This document shows positions 1 to 7,642 of a DNA stretch of 18,956 bases, piece after piece (the first letter of the stretch is position 1; every line of letters starts with the position of its first letter). Under the pieces are notes generated by a model. That model ran no database searches, was not told where the DNA came from, and saw only the letters and a list, made by a program, of their open reading frames with translations. The DNA is from JBDNFP01 sp041689775 (GTDB lineage: Bacteria > Bacteroidota > Bacteroidia > Cytophagales > Spirosomataceae), in NCBI GenBank assembly GCA_041689775.1, contig JBDNFP010000420.1:1-18956 (forward strand), written 5' to 3'. The position numbers and the translations under genes were made by a program.

Positions 1-1
1 A

Positions 2-115
2 AAACTCAACCATTTCGCCCTAAAAGGGAAAATATACATCAAGGCTATTCAAGCCGCTTTCAAAGAACTAGAACTACTCAAACTAAAACACACAGGCAAT
101 ATTTCCTTTGGATAA
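2..115 (+). CDS. C-terminal fragment of an unidentified protein, cut by the window edge
   Basis: Frame 2 is open from the first base to a TAA at 113-115 and gives 37 residues. The composition is plausible for a real protein end: a basic, helical segment with alternating Leu, Glu and Lys (FKELELLKLK), ending in ISFG. The other forward frames give low-quality peptides. I do not recognise the family; the length and charge would fit the end of a DNA-binding or helical cytoplasmic protein, but that is a guess. No terminator-like hairpin follows it before the thiolase promoter. Confidence 0.35.
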   Translation, partial: KLNHFALKGKIYIKAIQAAFKELELLKLKHTGNISFG

Positions 116-217
116 AAACAGACTTGCGTAACATCAATTAGACTATTTACAGGAAGATTATTCTGATTCCATTTAATCATTTCTACCTACTCTCTCCAAT
201 CTACTTCTGGCAAGTGC

Positions 218-248
218 TTGTGTTTTGATTTGAATCATTCTATTTTTG
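218..248 (+). promoter_or_regulatory. Bacteroidota-type promoter for the thiolase gene
   Basis: TATTTTTG at 241-248 matches the Bacteroidota -7 consensus TAnnTTTG exactly. A TTG at 218-220 lies 20 bp upstream, in the usual place for the -33 element. Transcription would begin near 252-256, giving a leader of roughly 40 nt before the ATG at 297. The start site is inferred from the consensus only. Confidence 0.55.
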
Positions 249-274
249 CAATAGTATGCAAGCATACTATTGCA
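247..274 (+). promoter_or_regulatory. Perfect inverted repeat, probable repressor operator
   Basis: TGCAATAGTATGC (247-259) and GCATACTATTGCA (262-274) are perfect reverse complements, 13 bp each, separated by AA. The element overlaps the last two bases of the -7 box and spans the predicted transcription start, the classic position for a repressor that blocks RNA polymerase. Length and symmetry fit a dimeric MarR- or TetR-type regulator. Both families are known to control beta-oxidation genes in other bacteria. The cognate regulator is not visible in this window. A short mRNA hairpin is a less likely alternative, because no T tract follows. Confidence 0.6.
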
Positions 275-296
275 CCCTTTAACCTTTATACTGCCC

Positions 297-1505
297 ATGA
301 CCGAAGCATATATTTATGATGCCGTTCGTACCCCACGGGGTCGCGGCAAGTCAGACGGATCGTTACACGACGTGCAGCCCGTTCATCTCCTCACCGCCGT
401 TTTGAAACACCTACGCGATCGTAATAACCTCGATACCAGTCTCGTAGACGACGTGATTATGGGCTGCGTGACGCCCATCGGCGAGCAGGGAGCCGACATA
501 GCCCGCACGGCTGTCATTGCCGCCGGCTACGCCGAAAGCGTGGCGGGCGTACAACTCAACCGCTTCTGCTCTTCGGGTCTGGAAGCCATCAATATGGCCG
601 CAGCCCGCATCATGTCCGGGCAGGAAGACCTGATCATCGCCGGGGGTGTGGAATCCATGTCGCGGGTACCGATGGGTTCCGACGGTGGCGCGCTTTTCAT
701 GAACCCGCAGATTGTGGCTAAACACAAGATTGTACCGCAAGGCATATCAGCCGACCTCATCGCGACCAAGTACGGCTACACGCGTACCGACCTGGATACC
801 TTCGCGGCCGAGTCGTACCGCCGGGCCGTCGAGGCACAGCAAGATAATCGTTTTGCCCGCTCGCTGGTGGCTATTCAGGATGAGCTGGGTGCTACTCTGC
901 TCGACTTTGACGAAGGCGTTCGGCCCGGTACCACCGTGGAGTCGCTCAGCAAATTGAACGCGGCCTTTGAGAAAATCGGACAAATGGGACTGGACGCACT
1001 CGCGCTGATGAAGTACGCTGAACTCACCCACATTAACCACGTACACCACGCGGGCAACTCCTCACAGATTGTGGACGGAGCAGCCGGGATCATGATCGGT
1101 AATAAAGAAATAGGCAAAAAACTAGGCCTTAAACCCCGCGCCCGCATCAAGGGATTTTCCGTCATCGGCACCGAGCCCACCATCATGCTTACCGGACCCG
1201 TACCCGCCACCCAAAAGGTATTAAAACGGACAGGTATGAACCTCAGCGACGTGGATCTTTTCGAAGTTAACGAAGCCTTCGCGGCTATTCCCATGTACTT
1301 CATGGATCAATTAGGGGCAGATCACAGCAAAATCAACGTAAATGGCGGAGCCATTGCCCTGGGCCACCCACTGGGGGCTACGGGAGCGATCATCACCGCT
1401 ACCCTCCTCGACGAACTCGAACGCCGCGACCTCACCACCGGCCTCGCCACGCTTTGCATTGGCGGCGGTATGGGAGTAGCGACGGTGTTTGAGCGGATTA
1501 GATAG
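297..1505 (+). CDS. fadA: Acetyl-CoA C-acyltransferase (beta-oxidation thiolase)
   Basis: Thiolase that would cleave 3-ketoacyl-CoA with CoA to acetyl-CoA and a shortened acyl-CoA in the cytoplasm. With ATG 297 as start the protein has 402 residues, near the usual 390-400. The frame also opens from a TTG at 270, but that codon lies inside the palindrome and adds nine residues outside the conserved fold. The nucleophile is Cys91 in NRFCSSG; the second active-site block is NEAFA with Asn325; the catalytic His is His357 in GHPLGATGA and the acid/base Cys is Cys387 in CIGGGMG. All catalytic residues are present. The next plus-strand gene encodes the hydratase/dehydrogenase partner, so degradation is more likely than acetoacetyl-CoA synthesis, although biosynthetic thiolases share these motifs. 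The exact fadA/fadI orthology is uncertain. Confidence 0.93.
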   Translation: MTEAYIYDAVRTPRGRGKSDGSLHDVQPVHLLTAVLKHLRDRNNLDTSLVDDVIMGCVTPIGEQGADIARTAVIAAGYAESVAGVQLNRFCSSGLEAINMAAARIMSGQEDLIIAGGVESMSRVPMGSDGGALFMNPQIVAKHKIVPQGISADLIATKYGYTRTDLDTFAAESYRRAVEAQQDNRFARSLVAIQDELGATLLDFDEGVRPGTTVESLSKLNAAFEKIGQMGLDALALMKYAELTHINHVHHAGNSSQIVDGAAGIMIGNKEIGKKLGLKPRARIKGFSVIGTEPTIMLTGPVPATQKVLKRTGMNLSDVDLFEVNEAFAAIPMYFMDQLGADHSKINVNGGAIALGHPLGATGAIITATLLDELERRDLTTGLATLCIGGGMGVATVFERIR

Positions 1506-1528
1506 GGGAAGCTGTCAGCGTTGATACT

Positions 1529-1972
1529 CTACGGACACGTTGAATAATTTTGGAAGACTTTAGAACTCCAGATCAAATAAGGGCAGGGCAATTTGGGGTT
1601 TCGGAGCAACTCGGCAAACCTTTTCGTTTCCTCATCCATGGGCACCGCGTAGTCTATGTGATCTGCGTTTTCCATCGCACGTCCGGTATGTAGTAAAATC
1701 TGAGGAAACAACTGCATGGAGCCAAAATACTCTCTCCTTTGTACATGATCGTGAAATAAGCATAGCTATCCGAAAGAGATCCTGAAAGCCGTTCAATCTC
1801 CTCCTTCAGCCAGGGCAATTCTTCGATGGGGTCCTTCACCCCCGCAGGGGCCGATGTCCTCGGGGCCTTTCTTGCAGGCACCAAACAGGGTGAGGAACAG
1901 GATAGCGAGTGGTGTTTTTATGGGGTTAAGAGTTGAGATAGCAATGAGCAGCGAGAAAGCGTTTGGACGCAT
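1529..1972 (-). pseudogene. Decayed small lipoprotein gene with two compensating frameshifts
   Basis: Reading the minus strand from an ATG at 1972, a hydrophobic leader ends in a lipobox, LFGAC-KKGPED, typical of Bacteroidota lipoproteins. An ATA in place of ATG directly before KTPLAILF may mark the original start. The frame breaks at a run of five Gs on the minus strand (1839-1843). The next frame carries the recognisable piece KDPIEELPWLKEEIERL, known from small Bacteroidota lipoproteins of unassigned function. A second break near 1724-1742 returns to the first frame, which continues through a tail with MDEETKRFAELLRNPKL to the stop at 1529. Removing one G at the first site would join lipobox and body. 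The gene is either a recent pseudogene or carries sequencing errors. It lies opposite to, and between, the two beta-oxidation genes. Confidence 0.55.
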
Positions 1973-1977
1973 GGATG

Positions 1978-2013
1978 TTTTTTTTGTTCTTTTGCAAAAA
2001 AGAACAAAAAAAA
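1978..2013. repeat. Perfect 16-bp A/T-rich inverted repeat
   Basis: The left arm (1978-1993) is T8-GTTC-T4 and the right arm (1998-2013) is A4-GAAC-A8, with loop GCAA at 1994-1997. All 16 pairs match. It lies between the minus-strand lipoprotein remnant and the fadB-like gene, upstream of both, so it does not sit where a terminator of either gene would. It could be a dispersed intergenic repeat of this genome or a hairpin in the leader of the downstream gene. There is no coding potential. Confidence 0.6.
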
Positions 2014-2068
2014 TAGATGCCTCCGAAGGTGTTCCAAATTATTTTGTGATTCGCTAAACCTCATCAAC

Positions 2069-4219
2069 ATGGAAATAGACTATAAAACCGACCAAAACAT
2101 TGCCATCATTACCTGGAACATGACGACCTCTCCCATGAACGTCCTCAACGACACCTCCCTTCCGGAGTTTGAAGCGGCTTTGGAAAAAGCCTTTGAGGAT
2201 ACAGAAGTGAAAGGCATCATTGTCACCTCCGCCAAACCGGAGTTCATTGCCGGGGCAGATCTGAAAATGATCCTGCGCAATCAGAATACAGACCCGCGCG
2301 AAATGCTGGAAGTCTCCATGGGCCTCAACCGCCTCTTTCGCCGCATGGAAACCCAAGGCAAGCCCATCGTGGCGGCCATCAACGGGACAGTATTGGGCGG
2401 CGGGTACGAAGTATGCCTGGCCTGCCACCACCGCATTGCGCTGGATAACCCCAAAGCCAAAATCGGCCTGCCCGAGGTAAAGCTCGGCCTATTGCCCGGC
2501 GGCGGCGGTACCCAACGCCTACCCCGGATGATCGGCATGGAAGCCTCGTTACCTCTTATGCTGGAAGGAAGGGACGTTTCTCCAAAAGAAGCCCATGAAC
2601 TGGGTATGGTTGATGAGGTAGCCGCTACCCCTGAGGCCATGATGCAGGCCGCCAAGGCATGGATTAAAGCTAACCCGTCGCCGATTAAGCCCTGGGATCA
2701 TATTAATAAGAAAACGGATAAGATCGAAGCCCGTAATAACTACAAAGTACCCGGCGGTGGCGTGCAAAGCCCCACGGGTATGCAGATGTTTACCATCGGC
2801 ACGGCCATGACCGTGGACAAAACCAAAGGTAACTACCCCGCTCCCATTGCTATTCTGTCTTGCGTGTACGAAGGCTTGCAGGTCAATATGGACCGGGCAA
2901 TTGAGATAGAAGCCCGGTATTTTGTGCAGGTAGCCCGCTCCAAAGAAGCCGGAAACCTGATCCGGACCATGTTTCTGGGCCTCAACAGTGCCAACAAAGG
3001 CGCGAGCCGCCCGAAGGATATCGAAAAGACCGATGTTAGAAAGCTCGGAGTAATTGGGGCCGGTATGATGGGCGCGGGTATTGCCTATGTCTCGGCCATG
3101 GCCGGAATTAAGGTAGTGCTGAAAGATGTTGATACCATTGCCGCCGATAAAGGAAAAGCGTATTCTAGGCAGCTGCTCGACAAAGCTATTAATCGCAATA
3201 AAATAGACTCAGTCAAGGCCGAAGCTATTTTGAGTCTGATTACCCCAACAGCCAATATGGCTGATCTGGAAGGCTGCGACCTGATCATTGAAGCCGTTTA
3301 CGAAAACCGTGAACTAAAAGCGCAGATTATCCCCGAAGCCGAGGCGATGCTCTCCGATACCGGGGTGTTTGGTTCCAATACCTCTACCCTTCCCATCACC
3401 GGACTAGCTACCGCCAGCTCCCGGCCCAAGAACTTCGTGGGCATACATTTCTTTTCCCCCGTTGATAAAATGCAGCTCGTGGAGCTGATCGTTGGCAAAG
3501 AGACTTCCGGTTATGCTTTGGCCGTAGCCGTCGACTATACCCGCAAAATCCGTAAAACACCCATTGTGGTCAATGACTCGCGTGGCTTTTACACCTCGCG
3601 CTGTTTTGGTACCTATTCGTCAGAGGGAATGGAGTTACTCAAAGATGGAGTACAACCCATCCTGATCGAGAATGCCGCCAAATTAGTCGGAATGCCCGTT
3701 GGCCCATTGGCCGTAACCGATGAAGTAGCCCTTGATCTAGTTCATAAAATAGCCTCCCAGTCGATTAAAGATGGTGCCCTCAGCGAGAATGATACCAGCT
3801 TTCAGGTGAGTAAGAAGTTTCTGGAATTAGGACGTTTGGGTAAGAAATCCAAAGCAGGGTTTTATGACTACCCTTCGGAATCACCCAAGGTATTATGGCC
3901 CGGTCTGGCGGACGTATTCCCGGTGGCTGATGAGCAACCTACTCTGGAAGAGGTTCAAAACAGGCTCCTCTACCGACAGACCATCGAAGCAGTTCGGTGT
4001 TTTGAAGAAGGAGTTATTCGCACCAAACTAGACGCGGACCTAGGTTCTATTCTGGCGTGGGGCTTCCCGCCCTACACCGGCGGTACGTTATCGTTCGTAG
4101 ATTACGTTGGAACAGCGAAGTTTGTGGCAGAATGCGACCGCCTGGCTGATATCTACGGCGAACGATTCAGGCCAACCCCGAAGCTGCGCGCAATGGCCCA
4201 GGCCGGAAAAGGGTTTTAA
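2069..4219 (+). CDS. fadJ: 3-hydroxyacyl-CoA dehydrogenase / enoyl-CoA hydratase fusion (FadB/FadJ type)
   Basis: A 716-residue bifunctional beta-oxidation enzyme, close to the usual 700-730. The N-terminal crotonase domain (about 1-190) has the oxyanion-hole segment AGADLKMI at 61-68 and both catalytic glutamates: Glu114 in GGGYEV and Glu136 in GLPEVKLG, matching Glu119 and Glu139 of E. coli FadB. The dehydrogenase domain (about 325-620) opens with the NAD-binding motif GAGMMG (330-335) and has SNTST (436-440) and the catalytic His460 in GIHFFSP, with its partner Glu472 in LVELI. The C-terminal AWGFPPYTGG motif is characteristic of the family. With the upstream thiolase it covers hydration, oxidation and thiolysis. 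No acyl-CoA dehydrogenase is nearby. No clear promoter or Shine-Dalgarno precedes the ATG. FadB versus FadJ cannot be decided by eye. Confidence 0.95.
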   Translation: MEIDYKTDQNIAIITWNMTTSPMNVLNDTSLPEFEAALEKAFEDTEVKGIIVTSAKPEFIAGADLKMILRNQNTDPREMLEVSMGLNRLFRRMETQGKPIVAAINGTVLGGGYEVCLACHHRIALDNPKAKIGLPEVKLGLLPGGGGTQRLPRMIGMEASLPLMLEGRDVSPKEAHELGMVDEVAATPEAMMQAAKAWIKANPSPIKPWDHINKKTDKIEARNNYKVPGGGVQSPTGMQMFTIGTAMTVDKTKGNYPAPIAILSCVYEGLQVNMDRAIEIEARYFVQVARSKEAGNLIRTMFLGLNSANKGASRPKDIEKTDVRKLGVIGAGMMGAGIAYVSAMAGIKVVLKDVDTIAADKGKAYSRQLLDKAINRNKIDSVKAEAILSLITPTANMADLEGCDLIIEAVYENRELKAQIIPEAEAMLSDTGVFGSNTSTLPITGLATASSRPKNFVGIHFFSPVDKMQLVELIVGKETSGYALAVAVDYTRKIRKTPIVVNDSRGFYTSRCFGTYSSEGMELLKDGVQPILIENAAKLVGMPVGPLAVTDEVALDLVHKIASQSIKDGALSENDTSFQVSKKFLELGRLGKKSKAGFYDYPSESPKVLWPGLADVFPVADEQPTLEEVQNRLLYRQTIEAVRCFEEGVIRTKLDADLGSILAWGFPPYTGGTLSFVDYVGTAKFVAECDRLADIYGERFRPTPKLRAMAQAGKGF

Positions 4220-4399
4220 AAGGTCAGCAGAAAGGTTTTGTGGGTTGTAAATGATTTAAAGCACAAAATACTCCGGGGGGGCAAAACCTTAGTAGATTGT
4301 ATCTATACAAACCTACGGCGCTCAATTTTGTATTCATCTTGTTTACTACTGAGGTATGGCCTCGCTGAGGCCGTTAACTTGCCAAAAGTGTATACTTAC
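4220..4399. other. Convergent intergenic stretch with inverted repeats and a G7 run
   Basis: This gap separates two converging genes. It contains a 9-bp inverted repeat, AAGGTTTTG (4232-4240) and CAAAACCTT (4282-4290), with a 41-nt loop that holds most of a run of seven Gs (4275-4281). A second, TTGTAT-CT-ATACAA, lies at 4297-4310. A third, GGCCTC-GCT-GAGGCC, lies at 4358-4372. None has a T tract like a standard intrinsic terminator, though the last could end transcription weakly in either direction. I see no gene here. Confidence 0.3.
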
Positions 4400-5662
4400 T
4401 CATTCATCATTTCCTTCACCAACGATCATTTCGGCTACCTGTCGTCCCGTTTGCATGGCTGCGTTCAGGGAAGGATAAGCCGTGTAATCGCCACACCGGT
4501 ACAAGTCAACGCCTAGCTGCAAGGGTTCGGCTTGGCTCCCCGCACCAAATTTTACCAACGCATGAGGGATATGATACGTGCGTAAATGTCGCCATTGCTT
4601 TGCCTCATCACCAAACCATTGCCCAAGCTCTAATTGGATATTCGCCGCTAGCTTGGCGTGATCCACTAGTTCCAGACCCTGCGTAGTGACCGAAATCAAG
4701 CTTTTCCCTTCGGGAGCGTAGGAGGGCGCCGCATCACTAGGCACACACATGTGGTGTACTACCGAAAAATGATTAGGATTCAAAAGCAGCATCTTTTTGG
4801 TAGAAGGCGAACGGTCCGCCGCGAAGTAGGTACAGGATGTCACGTTATACTCTCGCTCTTTGCTGGCACCCAACAGCGAATCAGCCGTCGCAGCATCCGT
4901 AGCAATAATCACCTTAGCCGCATGCAGACCTTCACCGTTGGCCAGATGTACTACCTGCCCATCAATCGAAGCAACGGCGGTGTTGAGCCGTATGGTACCT
5001 GCCGGTAGCCCAGCGGCCAGTTGCTCCGGTATTGCCTGCATACCCTGGGCTGGTACAACGGCATCACCATTATAAAACTGCTTGAACACAAAGCGGAAGA
5101 AATTACTCGATGTACTTAGGTCATTTTCGAGAAATACTCCCCCAAAAAATGGCTTAAAGAAAGTAGCAATCATTTTGGGGCTCCAACCGTACTCGTGCAG
5201 GTAGTTCAGGGTATCCGTATCCTGATCCTTAAAGAAATCCTCCGCTTTGGTTACGGTATTCACTTCCCGCATCAGCTCTACCAACCGGAGCTTATCGAAC
5301 AAGGAACCGACGGGCGCCACCAAGGTTTTAAAGATGGTCAATGGCTCTTTGAGCGGATCCGTCATTTCCACAAAACGCCCCTGCTGCCGGATGATGGCTC
5401 CCGAACGAAAAACACCAAAGTCTAAGGCGGTATAATCAAGTAATCGTCGGGCTTCGGGATAGGCCGTAAGGAATATCTGAAAGCCCCGATCCAGGCGAAA
5501 TCCATCTACTACATCGGTACGAACCCGCCCCCCTACTGCGTCCGCGGACTCCAACACAATAGATTTGATTCCGGCCTTGTGCAGATAACGTGCGCAGGTA
5601 AGACCCGCTACTCCGGCCCCAATGATCACCACAGGATAGGACATTTTCATGTTTATAGCCAT
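4400..5662 (-). CDS. FAD-dependent amine oxidase / phytoene-desaturase-like flavoprotein
   Basis: A 420-residue flavoprotein of the NAD(P)-binding Rossmann / amine-oxidase superfamily. The N-terminus has the FAD dinucleotide fold: GAGVAG at 15-20 and the ribose-binding Glu38 in VLES, followed by the GGRVRTD motif (44-50) typical of monoamine oxidases, protoporphyrinogen oxidases and carotenoid desaturases. The C-terminus ends with a second FAD contact block, YRCGDYTAYPSLNAAM, which often includes such a Gly-Asp. No transmembrane helix is evident. ATGs at 5650 and 5644 are equally reasonable starts, the latter placing the Rossmann strand directly at the N-terminus. The substrate cannot be inferred: there are no carotenoid, heme or amine genes around it, and the gene faces away from the hydrolase upstream. 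Family assignment is firm; reaction unknown. Confidence 0.85.
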   Translation of the reverse strand: MAINMKMSYPVVIIGAGVAGLTCARYLHKAGIKSIVLESADAVGGRVRTDVVDGFRLDRGFQIFLTAYPEARRLLDYTALDFGVFRSGAIIRQQGRFVEMTDPLKEPLTIFKTLVAPVGSLFDKLRLVELMREVNTVTKAEDFFKDQDTDTLNYLHEYGWSPKMIATFFKPFFGGVFLENDLSTSSNFFRFVFKQFYNGDAVVPAQGMQAIPEQLAAGLPAGTIRLNTAVASIDGQVVHLANGEGLHAAKVIIATDAATADSLLGASKEREYNVTSCTYFAADRSPSTKKMLLLNPNHFSVVHHMCVPSDAAPSYAPEGKSLISVTTQGLELVDHAKLAANIQLELGQWFGDEAKQWRHLRTYHIPHALVKFGAGSQAEPLQLGVDLYRCGDYTAYPSLNAAMQTGRQVAEMIVGEGNDE

Positions 5663-5746
5663 TATTTATGAATAATTATATAAAATTTACAAGATTCTGT
5701 TCAAAATAAAATTACACACTTTACCTCCTCGTGTTTAAAAAAGACG

Positions 5747-5754
5747 TAGCTTTG
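5747..5754 (+). promoter_or_regulatory. Candidate -7 element for the hydrolase gene
   Basis: TAGCTTTG is an exact TAnnTTTG match in the 246-bp gap between divergent genes. No good TTG/TTTG lies at the expected 19-21 bp upstream, so support is partial. A transcript from here would have a leader of about 150 nt before the ATG at 5909. I found no convincing counterpart for the minus-strand flavoprotein gene. Confidence 0.35.
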
Positions 5755-5908
5755 TGACCAAATAAGGGCACAATTCTCGAAAAATAGATATATTTTTATA
5801 CATCTGACCATTCGACAGGCTAGTTATCAGTACTTTCTTGTTTCCTGTATAAAGCCGGAATAGTACCCATCAGTTCAACAAAACTTTAAATCTTAGACTT
5901 CCCCACAA

Positions 5909-6682
5909 ATGAAATACCAAGTACACCAGGAGGACGGATTTCGATACATTGACGAAGGGCAGGGCGAAAACCTGATTCTCCTGCACGGCCTTTTTGGAGC
6001 ATTAAGTAACTGGGACGGTGTTATCGACGGATTTTCGGATCGTTTCCGGGTTCTGATTCCGGTACTGCCCATTTATGAGCTTCCTCCCCGCAAAGCCGGA
6101 TTGGAAGCACTACTCGAATTTCTGGAAAATTTTCTGGCGATGAAGGGCCTGAAAAACCTTACGCTGCTCGGAAACTCCCTGGGGGGACATATTGGGCTTT
6201 TGTACACGCTCAAAAATCCCGAAAATGTACAACGCCTTATTCTTACCGGAAGTTCTGGTTTATTCGAGAATTCCATGGGAGGCTCTTTTCCTAAGCGCGG
6301 AAACTACGATTACATCGCCGAGCGGGTATCGTATACTTTTTATGATCCCAAAATAGCCACCAAAGAACTGATCGATGAGGTTTTTGAAACTACATCAAGC
6401 ATTGCCAAATGCATGAGCATAGTTGGTATTGCAAAATCTGCCCAGCGTCATAATCTGGCCAAAGAACTCCATCAGATCAGAATACCGACCTTGTTGGTAT
6501 GGGGTCTCAATGATACCATTACTCCTCCATACGTTGGTCATGAGTTCAACCGGCTCATCCAGAATTCTGAATTACACTTTATCGATAAGTGCTGCCACGC
6601 CCCTATGATGGAGCATCCAGAGAAGTTTAATGCGATCCTGGAACAATTTCTGGCAAAACATACGTTATTAGAATTAGCATAG
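5909..6682 (+). CDS. Alpha/beta-fold hydrolase
   Basis: A 257-residue cytoplasmic hydrolase of the alpha/beta fold, without a signal peptide. It begins with the LLHG oxyanion motif (24-27). The nucleophile elbow is GNSLGG with Ser90, the acid is Asp202 in WGLNDTITPP, and the base is His230 in CCHAPMMEHPEKF. The full catalytic triad is present in the right order and spacing for the MhpC/BphD-like group, which hydrolyses esters or C-C bonds, but the substrate cannot be read from sequence. It is followed at 16 bp by a strong terminator, so it is probably monocistronic. From memory, a hydrolase of this kind often precedes a CBS protein and NAD kinase in Bacteroidota; here the CBS gene follows, but NAD kinase is about 6.5 kb further on. 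Confidence 0.9.
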   Translation: MKYQVHQEDGFRYIDEGQGENLILLHGLFGALSNWDGVIDGFSDRFRVLIPVLPIYELPPRKAGLEALLEFLENFLAMKGLKNLTLLGNSLGGHIGLLYTLKNPENVQRLILTGSSGLFENSMGGSFPKRGNYDYIAERVSYTFYDPKIATKELIDEVFETTSSIAKCMSIVGIAKSAQRHNLAKELHQIRIPTLLVWGLNDTITPPYVGHEFNRLIQNSELHFIDKCCHAPMMEHPEKFNAILEQFLAKHTLLELA

Positions 6683-6697
6683 AGCTCTTCCTGTACA

Positions 6698-6731
6698 GTA
6701 AAAAGAGGGTCGCGTGCGACCCTCTTTTTAC
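6698..6731 (+). terminator. Strong intrinsic terminator after the hydrolase gene
   Basis: The arms at 6698-6713 and 6716-6731 are perfectly complementary over 16 bp, with a GTCGC/GCGAC core and a downstream T run (6725-6729). A-rich sequence on the left arm makes it potentially active in both directions. It separates the hydrolase from the CBS gene. Confidence 0.85.
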
Positions 6732-6752
6732 TTATTTATGCGAAACTTTCCC

Positions 6753-6781
6753 TTGACATATTTGATAGTTATTTAGATTTT
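6753..6781 (+). promoter_or_regulatory. Candidate promoter for the CBS-domain gene
   Basis: TTG at 6753-6755 and TAGATTTT at 6774-6781 are 18 bp apart. The -7 box matches TAnnTTTG at every fixed position but the last. It lies just after the terminator and 32 bp before the ATG at 6814, which fits an independent transcript. Confidence 0.4.
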
Positions 6782-6813
6782 TTCTAGTTTATATAAAACA
6801 CCGACCCATACGC

Positions 6814-7485
6814 ATGCTTGCAGCAACGCTTATTAATCCCATGGTACCCACCTTGAAGCTCACCGACCCAGTGAGTACGGCATTGGATTGGATGAGCGAC
6901 TACGGCACCCAACAACTTGTCGTGGTAGAAGACGACCTCTACAAGGGTATCGTTTCGGAGCCTATCCTTCTTGAAGTATTAGACGACAACATTCCGCTCT
7001 CAGAGGTACTACGCCAGCATGAGGAGATTTTCGCGAACGAAGATCAGCACGTATATGAGCTACTCCGTTTACTAAATCAATATCGTTTACAAGTAATTGG
7101 AGTCGTCAACGAAGATGGGACTTTTGCTGGTTCTATTTTGGCAAAAGAGCTGCTAGAGCGCTTCGCCGATGTACTTGGTGTGCAGGAGAAAGGGGCGATT
7201 CTGGTACTCAAAGTGGCCGAACGCGACTACTCATTAGCAGAAGTCAGCCGTTTGATCGAATCCAACGGTACCAAAGTGATCAGTAGCTATTATTCTTCCA
7301 ACGCTACTTACGAAAACCCCGACGATGCCCGGCTAACCCTCAAGCTCAACCGGACCGACATCAATCCTATTGTGGCTACGCTCGAACGGTTTGGATATAC
7401 CATTGAGGAGGCCCACGCCAACGATCCGATCGAAAGTATTGATCAGGAGCGTTTGGATATGCTGATGCGCTACCTCGCTACCTAG
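6814..7485 (+). CDS. CBS-domain protein with a C-terminal ACT-like region
   Basis: A 223-residue cytoplasmic protein. Residues about 1-120 form two CBS-type repeats: the first runs from the start through LVVVEDDLYKGIVSE, the second contains QVIGVVNEDGTFAGSI. CBS pairs bind adenosine nucleotides and act as sensory modules. The last 90 residues (GAILVLKVAERDYSLAEVSRLI onward) have the beta-alpha-beta pattern of an ACT-like domain. No catalytic domain is attached, so it is probably a regulatory or adaptor protein. Related genes in Bacteroidota commonly sit next to NAD kinase; in this window NAD kinase lies at 13.97 kb with unrelated genes in between. The function is not established. Confidence 0.85.
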   Translation: MLAATLINPMVPTLKLTDPVSTALDWMSDYGTQQLVVVEDDLYKGIVSEPILLEVLDDNIPLSEVLRQHEEIFANEDQHVYELLRLLNQYRLQVIGVVNEDGTFAGSILAKELLERFADVLGVQEKGAILVLKVAERDYSLAEVSRLIESNGTKVISSYYSSNATYENPDDARLTLKLNRTDINPIVATLERFGYTIEEAHANDPIESIDQERLDMLMRYLAT

Positions 7486-7642
7486 TAACACCCTCCCCGT
7501 ATCGGTTTTATAAATATTCGTGTACCCTCATGGGTAGTTCTTCCGGTGTATTTTACTTTTTTCAGTAATCTAAGGGGCAATGCTTTCGTTTGTCGTCTTA
7601 GTAAGATGTAAAGTCTGTATCTGAAAACAATTAAATACTATC

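Noticed and set aside
270..296. TTG at 270 as the thiolase start
   Set aside because: It lies inside the operator palindrome, and the nine added residues precede the conserved N-terminus; ATG 297 gives the usual family length.
875..1303. 142-codon minus-strand frame inside the thiolase gene
   Set aside because: Antisense to conserved thiolase motifs; composition rich in Ser, Pro and Met as expected from an opposite-strand reading.
4238..4516. Plus-strand open frame of 92 codons
   Set aside because: It runs across the convergent gap into the antisense of the flavoprotein gene, has no recognisable composition and overlaps several inverted repeats; a chance frame.
7523..7536. TACCC-TCAT-GGGTA hairpin after the CBS-domain gene as a terminator
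   Set aside because: Only a 5-bp stem, with no T tract directly behind it.
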